A DNA stretch of 15,695 bases from Firmicutes bacterium UBA5010 (GCA_002396645.1 DGYI01000005.1:96742-112436), one strand, 5' to 3'. Shown: positions 7,256 to 14,671, counted from the stretch's first letter. Translations and numbers: made by a program. The notes: a model not told the origin generated them from the sequence alone.

Positions 7256-7330
7256 TGACATACAGATGTCAGCTTTACTATATTATAATATTCATAGAAT
7301 ATTTTCAATGTCTTGCGTAGCGAGACGATG
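7256..7330 (+). promoter_or_regulatory. Leader of the cysteine-rich gene trio: TATAAT plus two hairpins
   Basis: Just after the WYL stop lies the stem TGACAT/ATGTCA (7256-7261 with 7266-7271, four-base loop). CTATATTATAAT (7278-7289), with a perfect -10 but no clear -35, comes next. The strong short hairpin GTCTTGC/GCGAGAC (7310-7316 with 7320-7326, loop GTA, one G-T pair) follows it. The same order of elements recurs before the YhaN-like gene. It may be a promoter with a structured 5' leader; its function is unknown. Confidence 0.4.
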
Positions 7331-7372
7331 TTATATTAAAAAAATAAATAATATAATAAGGAGATTGATACT

Positions 7373-7633
7373 ATGAGTGAGAAAGTATGTCAAAGCTGTG
7401 GAATGCTAATGGAAGAGGAAAATATGCTCGGAAAAAATTCCGATGGAAGCAAAAATGAAGATTATTGCTGCTATTGTTTTCCGAATGGTGACTTTTCAAA
7501 GGATGAAACTATGGAAGAAATGATTCAAACATGTATACCGTTCATGATAGAGGATGGGACATGCAAGGACAGTGAAGCGGCAAGAGCCATGCTAATGAGC
7601 ATATTGCCGAATTTAAAAAGATGGAAAAAATAA
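7373..7633 (+). CDS. Small zinc-ribbon protein (Zn_ribbon_2 type)
   Basis: This 86-residue protein has an N-terminal zinc ribbon. Cys6 and Cys9 in VCQSCGMLM, together with Cys32 and Cys35 in YCCYCFPNG, form two CxxC knuckles about 22 residues apart. This matches the 'putative zinc ribbon domain' family whose members begin CQSCGMPM. The remainder (about 44-84) is helical, contains Cys54 and Cys64, and ends in a basic KRWKK. There is no signal peptide and no known enzymatic motif. AAGGAG (7358-7363) lies nine bases before the ATG. The function is unknown; binding of zinc or another metal is an inference from the cysteines. It is followed 19 bases later by another cysteine-rich gene and then by a DUF3795 gene, so the three form a probable unit. 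Confidence 0.85.
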   Translation: MSEKVCQSCGMLMEEENMLGKNSDGSKNEDYCCYCFPNGDFSKDETMEEMIQTCIPFMIEDGTCKDSEAARAMLMSILPNLKRWKK

Positions 7634-7652
7634 ATCTGTGGGGGTAAATTAA

Positions 7653-8201
7653 ATGGCAATTTTTAAATTTCGCCAGATATACCTAAGTATCAAAGAAGAG
7701 CTTGGAGAAGAAGGCGTAAATAAGCTTTTTCCTGAGTACTCAAGCCTTTCCGATAAAATGCCGCAAAGCGAGCAGGCGAAGCTTTCTAAAATAATTACCG
7801 ACAGAATGGATGAAATGCTTGATGATGATACTGCCAAGAGAATAAGACACAAACGATGCTGCAATATTCCCAAAAATCATGAAGCTGAAATAACAAGATT
7901 AAAAAAAGAAAAGAAGAATACAGATGAAATTGTAAACGAGTATTCCAATTTCTTAAAACCGGGTTATATAATTAAAGACAAAGATTCATATATTATTTCT
8001 TTTGGACTTGGTAAATGCGTATGCGGAATGTTTCGTAAATTAAATACATATGATATTATGTCCAAAACTTGGTGTGAGTGCTGCAACGCTCATGTTAAAA
8101 AAACATTTAAGCTGATTTGTGATAAAGACCTTGAGTCGGAAATCATAGAAGCGGTTGCCTGCGGAGATAAAGACTGCATATTTAAGATAGCTGTAAATTG
8201 A
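7653..8201 (+). CDS. Cysteine-rich protein of unknown function
   Basis: I do not recognise this 182-residue protein with certainty. The N-terminal half (1-100) looks helical and highly charged, and includes CC at 69-70. The C-terminal half contains the metal-site-like series Cys122, Cys124 (KCVCGMF), Trp140, Cys141, Cys143, Cys144 and His147 (WCECCNAH), then Cys156. It ends with C170-G-D-K-D-C175-I-F-K-I. A terminal Gly-Asp-x-x-Cys-x-Phe strand resembles the end of V4R/4-vinyl-reductase-like and ATC-hydrolase-like domains, so a distant relation is possible. There is no signal or membrane segment. GTGGGGG precedes the ATG. It lies 19 bases after the zinc-ribbon gene and 16 bases before the DUF3795 gene. 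Confidence 0.8.
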   Translation: MAIFKFRQIYLSIKEELGEEGVNKLFPEYSSLSDKMPQSEQAKLSKIITDRMDEMLDDDTAKRIRHKRCCNIPKNHEAEITRLKKEKKNTDEIVNEYSNFLKPGYIIKDKDSYIISFGLGKCVCGMFRKLNTYDIMSKTWCECCNAHVKKTFKLICDKDLESEIIEAVACGDKDCIFKIAVN

Positions 8202-8217
8202 ATAAGGAGTTATATAT

Positions 8218-8643
8218 ATGCAAAAATTAACTATGTGCGGATATTCCTGCGAACTTTGCAAAGCATACGCACCTAATATAAAAAAACTTGACCAAAGAGA
8301 AATGCTTTCAAAAATGTGGATGAAATATTACGAACTTGATATTAAGCCGGAAGATATTTATTGTGAAGGCTGCAGATGTGAAAGAGAAAATGCAAAACGA
8401 ATAGATGATGACTGTCCGGTCAGAAAGTGTGTTGTTATGAACGGCTTGGAACATTGCGGATACTGCGATAAATACCCTTGTAACACCTTTTCGGAAAGAG
8501 AAGGACTTTCATGTCAATCAGCAAAAGAAAATTCTGAATTTTTACAGGACGAATATGATGAGTTTTTGCTTGCCTTTGATAACAAAACAAGATTAGATGA
8601 CTTTGTAAAAGATAACTTGAGAACAAATAGCACAGGATTATAG
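8218..8643 (+). CDS. DUF3795 family cysteine-rich protein
   Basis: This 141-residue protein contains twelve cysteines. The pattern is CGYSCELCKAY (Cys7, 11, 14), CEGCRC (49, 52, 54), DDDCPVRKC (66, 71), HCGYCDKYPC (80, 83, 88) and Cys99. The series CGxxCxxCxAY, CxGC, CPxRxC and CxxCxxYPC is the hallmark of DUF3795, a widespread uncharacterised family in anaerobes. It presumably binds metal ions or an iron-sulfur cluster, but this is an inference from the cysteines. No signal peptide is visible. Its ribosome site AAGGAG follows the stop of the preceding gene. A terminator at 8668-8701 closes the cluster. Biological role unknown. Confidence 0.88.
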   Translation: MQKLTMCGYSCELCKAYAPNIKKLDQREMLSKMWMKYYELDIKPEDIYCEGCRCERENAKRIDDDCPVRKCVVMNGLEHCGYCDKYPCNTFSEREGLSCQSAKENSEFLQDEYDEFLLAFDNKTRLDDFVKDNLRTNSTGL

Positions 8644-8667
8644 ACAACTAATAAAAACATAAGAATT

Positions 8668-8701
8668 AGTCTTCTATGAAAAAACATAGAAGGCTATTTT
8701 T
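8668..8701 (+). terminator. Intrinsic terminator after the cysteine-rich gene cluster
   Basis: AGTCTTCTATG (8668-8678) pairs with CATAGAAGGCT (8685-8695) across a six-A loop, with one G-T pair, and is followed by ATTTTTA. The stem also lies just past the stop of the convergent MFS gene and may serve both strands. The T-tract favours the + strand. Confidence 0.85.
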
Positions 8702-8708
8702 ATGCATA

Positions 8709-9893
8709 TTATTTTTGCTTTAAAGCAGTCTTCTTATCAATAATAATCAGTAAAGCAAGCGATATTGTCATAAAAATTGAGCCGAGATAGAATGTTGTAT
8801 ATGCTCCGATTAAATCATTTAAGAAGCCTATAAGCATAGTTAAAACAATTCCTATTAATGAGTTGCAGGTAGTTATTGTTCCGATAGCAAGTGATGAACA
8901 TTGACTAAATGTTGAATTTATTACTACAATTAAAGTCGGATATGTGACTGAAAAGAAAAATCCGGCTGCTGATATTATGAGCAAGCCATTTTGCTTTAAG
9001 ATAAGTCCAAGCGTAACGCACAGAGCTGCCATTCCCATAAATATTTTCAGACCCTTCATAGTTCCGATTTTTTGAAGTATAAATCCTCCCAGAAGCCTGC
9101 CGAGTGAAAATGCTATAAAGAACATAGATGAGTATTTAGCAGCTTCAAGAGGTGAAAAACTGTATGATGAACTCATATAGTTAATAAACCATATAGTCAT
9201 CATTCCTTCTCCTGCGGCATTTAATGCAAAGCATACTATGAAAATTATAAGAAGCGGGTTTTTATAAAACTCCTTTTTATCATACTCCGCTTTATTCTCG
9301 ATATATCTGTTTTTAGGAATTTTGATAAACAGCACAAATATCACAGTAAGCAAAAACAAAAATCCCAAGAAAAAATATATTGATTTCCAAGCAATATTAT
9401 TAAACAATAGAGTACCGTAAATTTTTTGTCCTGTAAAACTTCCTATACCATACATTAAGTGAGTTATGTTTATAAATAATACCTCATATCCGATTGAGAC
9501 CATAGGAACAATCGAATCTACAGATATACATAAAAATGAACGTCCGAAGTTAAATATAAAATAAAAAACACCTAACATTACCGCATTGCCTAAAAACAAT
9601 GACGATAAAGCTATAATGCTGCAAATAGCTGTACCTATTATAAATGTAAATTTCTGACCGTATTTTTGACTGGCATCCCCTGCTAAAAACGAGCCGAAAA
9701 CAGAACCTAATTGACTTATTGAAAGGATAATTCCTATAGATGAATTGTTAATTGAAAAATCCGTCATAAAAAACGGGATAAAGCTTCCTCTTGCACACTC
9801 AAAAAGGGCCAAAACAAAATAAGCATAAAACAATGTAAAAAATATGTAAATTTTATTTGATTTATAAACTGTTTTCTTGATTCTGTCAAACAA
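8709..9893 (-). CDS. Major facilitator superfamily transporter
   Basis: This is an integral membrane transporter with hydrophobic helices throughout, consistent with about twelve segments in two halves. A motif A variant GDASQKYGQK follows the second helix (about residues 70-82 of the version begun here), and a related loop GGFILQKIGTMKG occurs in the second half. The substrate cannot be inferred. Start choice: an in-frame ATG at 9917-9915 has no ribosome site. A strong GGAGG (reverse complement of 9903-9907) lies inside that longer reading and sits nine bases before an in-frame TTG at 9893-9891. A TATACT -10 at 9927-9922 would place the mRNA start at or after the ATG. I therefore prefer TTG (394 residues); 402 residues from the ATG is the alternative. 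The gene is convergent with the cysteine-rich cluster and divergent from the GNAT gene. Confidence 0.88.
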   Translation of the reverse strand: MFDRIKKTVYKSNKIYIFFTLFYAYFVLALFECARGSFIPFFMTDFSINNSSIGIILSISQLGSVFGSFLAGDASQKYGQKFTFIIGTAICSIIALSSLFLGNAVMLGVFYFIFNFGRSFLCISVDSIVPMVSIGYEVLFINITHLMYGIGSFTGQKIYGTLLFNNIAWKSIYFFLGFLFLLTVIFVLFIKIPKNRYIENKAEYDKKEFYKNPLLIIFIVCFALNAAGEGMMTIWFINYMSSSYSFSPLEAAKYSSMFFIAFSLGRLLGGFILQKIGTMKGLKIFMGMAALCVTLGLILKQNGLLIISAAGFFFSVTYPTLIVVINSTFSQCSSLAIGTITTCNSLIGIVLTMLIGFLNDLIGAYTTFYLGSIFMTISLALLIIIDKKTALKQK

Positions 9894-9952
9894 AATGCTA
9901 AACCTCCGCGGGGTCATTATTAGTATAATAGAAACAGTTTATAGCAAAACTA

Positions 9953-9981
9953 TTGACTTGTAAAGATATGTTTAATAAAAT
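9953..9981 (+). promoter_or_regulatory. Promoter of the GNAT acetyltransferase gene
   Basis: TTGACT (9953-9958) and TAAAAT (9976-9981) are 17 bases apart, about 40 bases before the ATG at 10022. The divergent MFS gene has a TATACT -10 on the other strand (9927-9922) with only a weak -35, so the two promoters lie nearly back to back. Confidence 0.6.
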
Positions 9982-10021
9982 AAAAAATATATTAAAATAA
10001 AAAGCCGCAACGGAGGCTGCA

Positions 10022-10579
10022 ATGATAAAACAAGAATATCAAACAGAGCGATTATATTTAAAAATTTTAAAACCTCATCATGCTAAAAAAGTACTGGAAT
10101 ATTATAAGAGAAATTCAAGCTTTTTAAAAGAATGGGACCCCAAGAGAGAGGATTACTTTTACACCTTATCATACCAAAAGGAATTATTAAGAGACGATAT
10201 AATAGATTTAAAAAATAAAAGACAGGTGAAATTTTGGCTTATTAGTAAGGATAACAAAAGCATAATAGGAAACGTTTGCTTTAGCAATATTGTGATGGGA
10301 AATTTTAAATCCAGCTATATGTCGTATAAACTGGATGAAGCTGAAATTAACAAGGGATATATAACTGAAGCTATAAGCAAAGCTATAGATATAATGTTCA
10401 ATGATTTCGGACTTCACAGAATAGAGGTAAATATCATACCAAGAAACATAAGATCCCTAAAGATCATGGAAAAACTCAAGTTTACGGAGGAAGGCTTTTC
10501 TAAAACATACCTTAAAATTAATGATGTTTGGGAAGATCATATACACTTTGCAAAATACAATAACAGCCCGTATTGTTAA
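10022..10579 (+). CDS. GNAT-family N-acetyltransferase, RimJ/RimL-like
   Basis: This is a cytosolic acetyl-CoA-dependent transferase of 185 residues, normal for the group. The start TERLYLKILKPHHAKKV is typical of RimJ/RimL-type proteins. The acetyl-CoA loop appears as NKGYITEAISKAIDIMF (110-126), replacing the usual RGxG with NKGYIT. Further signatures are LHRIEVNIIPRNIRSLKIMEKLKFTEEGF (131-159) and the closing YLKINDVWEDHIHFAKY. Relatives acetylate ribosomal protein N-termini or small molecules; the substrate here is unknown. GGAGG (10012-10016) is five bases before the ATG. It has its own promoter and no close partner gene. No clear terminator follows, only a T-run in the 135-base gap. Confidence 0.9.
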   Translation: MIKQEYQTERLYLKILKPHHAKKVLEYYKRNSSFLKEWDPKREDYFYTLSYQKELLRDDIIDLKNKRQVKFWLISKDNKSIIGNVCFSNIVMGNFKSSYMSYKLDEAEINKGYITEAISKAIDIMFNDFGLHRIEVNIIPRNIRSLKIMEKLKFTEEGFSKTYLKINDVWEDHIHFAKYNNSPYC

Positions 10580-10676
10580 ATCTGATACAAAATTACATTT
10601 TTTTAATTTCTTCTATTTAAAAATGGTGAAACATGTGTTAATATTATAGAAAGATAAAATAATTAAAATATATCCT

Positions 10677-10696
10677 ATACTAATTGGTATTAGTAT
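10677..10696 (+). promoter_or_regulatory. Perfect inverted repeat before the YhaO-like gene
   Basis: ATACTAAT (10677-10684) and ATTAGTAT (10689-10696) are perfect arms around TGGT, ending six bases before the Shine-Dalgarno AGAGGAG (10702-10708). The left arm overlaps a TATACT (10676-10681). It may be an operator or a 5'-leader hairpin. It shares CTATACTA with the hairpin at 4258-4287. Confidence 0.45.
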
Positions 10697-10714
10697 TTGT
10701 AGAGGAGAAATCAT

Positions 10715-11815
10715 ATGAAAGCTAAATTTTTACACACTGCGGATATTCATTTAGGCGTAAAAATAAACAATAAAAATTTTAGTCTTAGAGAGCGTGAAAA
10801 AAGAAGAATAGAGCTTTGGGAAAGCTTTGAGAAAATAATTAACATAGCTAAAGATGAGTCTGTTAATTATCTTTTTATTGCCGGAGATATGATAAATCAA
10901 GATTACTGCAGCTTTAAAGATATGAAAAGAATTATATCGTTATTTGAAAAAATAAAAAATACTAAGGTAATTATAACATGTGGAAATAATGATCCCTACA
11001 CTATAACGAGTCTTTATGAATTTGCAGATTGGCCAAGCAATGTACATCTGTTTAAAAACACAGAGAAGGTTGAAAAACTTGAATTTGAAGACAATATATG
11101 TATATACTCCTTAAGCTGCGGAAAAGGTAATTTAGGAAATAAAGTTGAACAAATATACAATATAAAAACAGATAATACCAAGATAAATATTTTGCTTATA
11201 CACGCTGACGCTTTAAATGATGACAATAACGGCTTACATATTGATTCCAATATAATTAAATATAAATTTAATTACTGCGCTATGGGACATATACACGATT
11301 ATTTGTGTCTGGAGCCTAATATCGTGTATCCCGGGATTCCTGAGCCTTTTGATTATGGTAACGGCAACAAAAAGCACGGTATAATCAAAGGAGAAATAGA
11401 TTTTGATAACCTATATACCGAATTTTTGCCTATCAGCAGCAGGGAATTTGTATCTAAAGAGATATTTATAGAAAAGGATTATGATTTTAATAAAATATTA
11501 GATTTAATAAAAGCTTCTGACAATCAAATAGATATAATGAAGGATTTTGTTGAAATTAAGCTTACAGGAACTGTAAGCAATGAAATTTCTATGGAAGAGA
11601 TTAAAAACGAAGCTAAACAATTTTTCTACCATATTGAATTTGTAGATAACTATATTTATGAAAAATCAGTTGTAGAATCTGTAGGAAAATTAAGAGGCAA
11701 TATAATTGAAAACTATATAATTCAATTTGAAAATACTGATAAGTCGAATAAAATAAGCGAGAAAGCATTTGAACTCGGACTGCAGATTTTAAAATCAGAA
11801 GAAGTAGGTAAATAG
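10715..11815 (+). CDS. YhaO/SbcD-like metallophosphoesterase (DNA repair exonuclease family)
   Basis: This 366-residue calcineurin-like phosphoesterase belongs to the Mre11/SbcD group. Relatives with an SbcC/Rad50-type partner trim DNA ends using two manganese ions. Motifs in order are TADIHLG (Asp10, His12), FIAGDM (Asp58), CGNNDPY (Asn91, Asn92), LLIHAD (His163) and MGHIHDY (His192, His194). All metal ligands are present, but the third motif reads GNND. Family nucleases have GNHD, whose His acts in catalysis. Codon AAT at 10988-10990 is one base from CAT. Residues about 245-340 form the usual C-terminal cap region. An AGAGGAG site supports the start. The gene is followed by a YhaN-like ATPase, the same pairing as yhaO-yhaN in Bacillus. 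Nuclease activity is therefore likely in origin but uncertain now. Confidence 0.88.
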   Translation: MKAKFLHTADIHLGVKINNKNFSLREREKRRIELWESFEKIINIAKDESVNYLFIAGDMINQDYCSFKDMKRIISLFEKIKNTKVIITCGNNDPYTITSLYEFADWPSNVHLFKNTEKVEKLEFEDNICIYSLSCGKGNLGNKVEQIYNIKTDNTKINILLIHADALNDDNNGLHIDSNIIKYKFNYCAMGHIHDYLCLEPNIVYPGIPEPFDYGNGNKKHGIIKGEIDFDNLYTEFLPISSREFVSKEIFIEKDYDFNKILDLIKASDNQIDIMKDFVEIKLTGTVSNEISMEEIKNEAKQFFYHIEFVDNYIYEKSVVESVGKLRGNIIENYIIQFENTDKSNKISEKAFELGLQILKSEEVGK

Positions 11816-11834
11816 TGTGAATCAAAGATTCACA
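11816..11834 (+). other. Perfect hairpin directly after the YhaO-like stop codon
   Basis: TGTGAATC and GATTCACA form a perfect eight-base stem with loop AAA, beginning at the base after the stop codon. The following sequence TTATAATC is not a T-tract, so this is at best a weak terminator. It could instead protect the upstream mRNA 3' end. Confidence 0.5.
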
Positions 11835-11860
11835 TTATAATCAAAAACGATTTTTCATTT

Positions 11861-11910
11861 CTATATTATAATGCCACTTTAAATGTCTTGATATATTCGA
11901 GACTATGGCA
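11861..11910 (+). promoter_or_regulatory. Structured leader of the YhaN-like gene
   Basis: CTATATTATAAT (11861-11872) contains a perfect TATAAT without a clear -35. It is followed by stem GTCTTGA/TCGAGAC (11885-11891 with 11897-11903, one G-T pair). An outer TGCCA/TGGCA pair (11872-11876 with 11906-11910) encloses this stem. The outer stem ends five bases before the Shine-Dalgarno GGAGG (11916-11920). The same order of TATAAT and CTTG/CGAG hairpin occurs at 7278-7330. Confidence 0.4.
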
Positions 11911-11925
11911 CAATTGGAGGTTAGT

Positions 11926-14640
11926 ATGTTTATCAAAGAGTTAAACCTTAAATCCTTTGGAAAATTTCTTCATAAAAATGTGATGTTAAAAAACGGGTTA
12001 AATGTTATCTACGGAAATAATGAAGCCGGAAAGAGTACAGTACATAACTTTATTGAAACAATGCTTTATGGATTTAAAAATAATAAAAATAGATACGATG
12101 AATCTCTGTATAAAAAATACAGACCGTGGAATAATGACCAATTTAACGGCTCAATGATAATAGAAGACGAAAATTGCGATTACATTATACGAAAGGATTT
12201 TTTGAATAAGGAAACATCTTTTTTGAAAAAAGAATTCTCATCACAGAGCGCAGAGCCTATATCTGATTATCAGGCAGGTATTGAAATAGGAGAATATTTA
12301 TTTAACATAAATAAATCTACTTTTTCAAATACGCTCAGCATAAAACAGTTAGGCAATTCTACAAATGAAGAACTGGCTGTTGAGGTTAAAGAAAAAATAC
12401 TTAATTTGAGCCAGACAAAGGATGAAGGTATTTCAGTAGAAAAGATAATAAGAAAGCTAAACAGTATGAAGGATGAAGCCGGAGATATAAACAATCCTAA
12501 AAGCATACTAAGCCAATACATTGCTCGTGTAAATGAACTGAATCAAAGCAGGGATAAGGCAATCGATGCCAGACAATACACCTTGCACTTAGCAATGGAA
12601 AAAAGAAAGCTTATGAATAAAATATCTGATATAGACAGAGAAATATCAGATATAAACAAAGAATTGGATGTATATAAGTTATCAATTTTATCGTCTAAAA
12701 AACTAAAAGCAGATGAAATCTATAAGGAAATAGATGCTATAAAAGATGAACTTTCTCAGTATGGAGAAGGAAATAATATAGGAATAGATGAGTATGAAGA
12801 GGCAGTAAAACTTTTTACATTACTTAAACAAATGAGAGATGAGAAAGCTTCTTTAGAGGAAGAAATGCTCTCAATCAATACCGAAATGGTTAAGCTTGAA
12901 AGCGACCCCGCATGCAGCATATCAGCAGATGGTTTTGTCGTAAAAATCAATCTTGATTATAAAACTTATGTAGAAAGCAACGAAAAAATAGAGAAACTTC
13001 AGGAAAAGGTAAATCAAGGAATCGAGCATATCAAGTCTTTCGATACCGAAGAGATAGCTGAGTATGCTGAGTCCTACGAAAAAGTGAGCAATAATGAACA
13101 GCAGATAATAAGAATAAACAATCTGTTAAACGATTCATCCAAAAATATTATCAAAAAAATTGTTAAAGGTTTGAACATTAAAAGTGCTTTTTTGATTGTT
13201 TTTGCTGTGTTGTTTATAGCTGCTGCCGGTGCTGCCGCTTATGCAGCGTACTATTATGTAGTTAACGAGTATTATTTCGGAACTGCAGTTGCTGTAATAT
13301 CCCTTATATTATTTGCTTTGACAGCCAAAAACAATAAAAAGATTAAAGGCTTAAAAAAGGAAATACAATCTATAGACGATGAGCAAGATAAGCTAAAGCG
13401 TTCTTTAGAAGAGTGTGTATTTGAAAATAAAAAAATATTAGAAGAAAAAAGCTGCGAAACTATAGCTAAGCTTAAAGAAAAATGTGAATACTATCTTTCT
13501 CTTAAAGCAGTTGTTGAAGAGAAAATAAAGCTTTTGGAGTATGATAAGGATTCGCTTAAAATTGCAATAAAATCAAAGAAGATTTTAGAAGATGATCTTT
13601 TAAATAAATTATCTAAATTTAATTTATATGAAATAACAGATGAATCAATACAGAAACTAAATGAATTAGTTTTGGAAAAGGATAAAATTGTACAGGAGCT
13701 TACAAGAAAGTCTGCTTTACTGGACAAATTGAGTGACAATTATCAAAAACTTTCTAAAGAACTGGAATTTGAGGATAAGAGATTCAATATTATACTCTCA
13801 AGCAATAATATTCAAAATATAGAAGAGTTTAAAGAATTAATTAATAATAATTATAAGATACTTCAGCTAAAGGATAAAATATCTAACCTTGAAAGAGTTA
13901 TAGACAGTATTTTAGAAGGCTATTCATATGAAGAAATAGTTGAAAAAACTAAAGAGCTTCTTGAAAATGAAAACAAAAATGAAAATGCAAAAAAGATAAA
14001 TCAAGAGGATAAGCTAAAAGAAATTCATGACAAAGAAGAGATTAAATCAAACCTGAGAAAAGAGATAAACAGAATTGAAAAAGAAATTGACTCAATTGAA
14101 GATATTACAAAGCGCTTATCTGAAATAGAAGAAGAAATTGATTTTTATCAAGATAAAATAGAACAAAATAATGAAAAAATAATGATTGCTGATCTTGCAA
14201 TCGAAAACATTAATCTGATATCTGACTATATCAGAGGAGATTTTATGCCGCTTCTTAAGAATGCTATCAGTGAAAACTTCTCTTATGTAACAGGAGGAAG
14301 ATATAGTGAAGTTCTTATAGATGAGGATATGAATATATCAGTTATAAAAGCCGATAATGATGAAGAAATCAATATAAATTCATTGAGCGGAGGAACTTTG
14401 GATCAGCTGTACATTTCATTGAGATTGGGATTTAGCAGTCTGATAAGCAGCAATAAAAAGATACCTTTGATTCTTGATGACAGTTTTATACAGTATGATG
14501 AAGAAAGATTGCAAAAATCATTAGAGATACTGGATAAAGAGAGAAACAGAAGACAGATTATATTGTTTAGCTGTCAAAAGAGAGAAAAGGAAATATTGGA
14601 TAAGCTGCAAGCTGATTATAATTATATAGAAATTAGTTGA
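11926..14640 (+). CDS. YhaN-like SbcC/Rad50-type ATPase with membrane hairpin in the coiled coil
   Basis: This is an SMC-like ATPase of 904 residues from the preferred start. The N-terminal half-domain begins MFIKELNLKSFGKF and carries Walker A GNNEAGKST (residues 30-38). Long coiled coils run from about 170 to 410 and from about 470 to 740. They are interrupted at about 420-467 by two hydrophobic helices (AFLIVFAVLFIAAAGAAAY and YYFGTAVAVISLILFALTA), a hallmark of YhaN proteins rather than SbcC. The C-terminal half-domain has the signature LSGGT (820-824) and Walker B PLILDDSF (847-854). An in-frame ATG at 11905 lies in a hairpin and lacks a ribosome site, while GGAGG (11916-11920) is five bases before 11926. 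It presumably works with the YhaO-like phosphoesterase upstream, at the membrane, in DNA end or recombination-intermediate processing. That role is an inference from the family. Confidence 0.9.
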   Translation: MFIKELNLKSFGKFLHKNVMLKNGLNVIYGNNEAGKSTVHNFIETMLYGFKNNKNRYDESLYKKYRPWNNDQFNGSMIIEDENCDYIIRKDFLNKETSFLKKEFSSQSAEPISDYQAGIEIGEYLFNINKSTFSNTLSIKQLGNSTNEELAVEVKEKILNLSQTKDEGISVEKIIRKLNSMKDEAGDINNPKSILSQYIARVNELNQSRDKAIDARQYTLHLAMEKRKLMNKISDIDREISDINKELDVYKLSILSSKKLKADEIYKEIDAIKDELSQYGEGNNIGIDEYEEAVKLFTLLKQMRDEKASLEEEMLSINTEMVKLESDPACSISADGFVVKINLDYKTYVESNEKIEKLQEKVNQGIEHIKSFDTEEIAEYAESYEKVSNNEQQIIRINNLLNDSSKNIIKKIVKGLNIKSAFLIVFAVLFIAAAGAAAYAAYYYVVNEYYFGTAVAVISLILFALTAKNNKKIKGLKKEIQSIDDEQDKLKRSLEECVFENKKILEEKSCETIAKLKEKCEYYLSLKAVVEEKIKLLEYDKDSLKIAIKSKKILEDDLLNKLSKFNLYEITDESIQKLNELVLEKDKIVQELTRKSALLDKLSDNYQKLSKELEFEDKRFNIILSSNNIQNIEEFKELINNNYKILQLKDKISNLERVIDSILEGYSYEEIVEKTKELLENENKNENAKKINQEDKLKEIHDKEEIKSNLRKEINRIEKEIDSIEDITKRLSEIEEEIDFYQDKIEQNNEKIMIADLAIENINLISDYIRGDFMPLLKNAISENFSYVTGGRYSEVLIDEDMNISVIKADNDEEININSLSGGTLDQLYISLRLGFSSLISSNKKIPLILDDSFIQYDEERLQKSLEILDKERNRRQIILFSCQKREKEILDKLQADYNYIEIS

Positions 14641-14671
14641 TAATATTATTAGTAAAGTAAGGAAGAAGCAT

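Noticed and set aside
11905..11925. Upstream ATG adding seven residues to the YhaN-like protein
   Set aside because: It has no ribosome site and lies in a hairpin arm. GGAGG is correctly placed for the ATG at 11926, where the family-like N-terminus begins.
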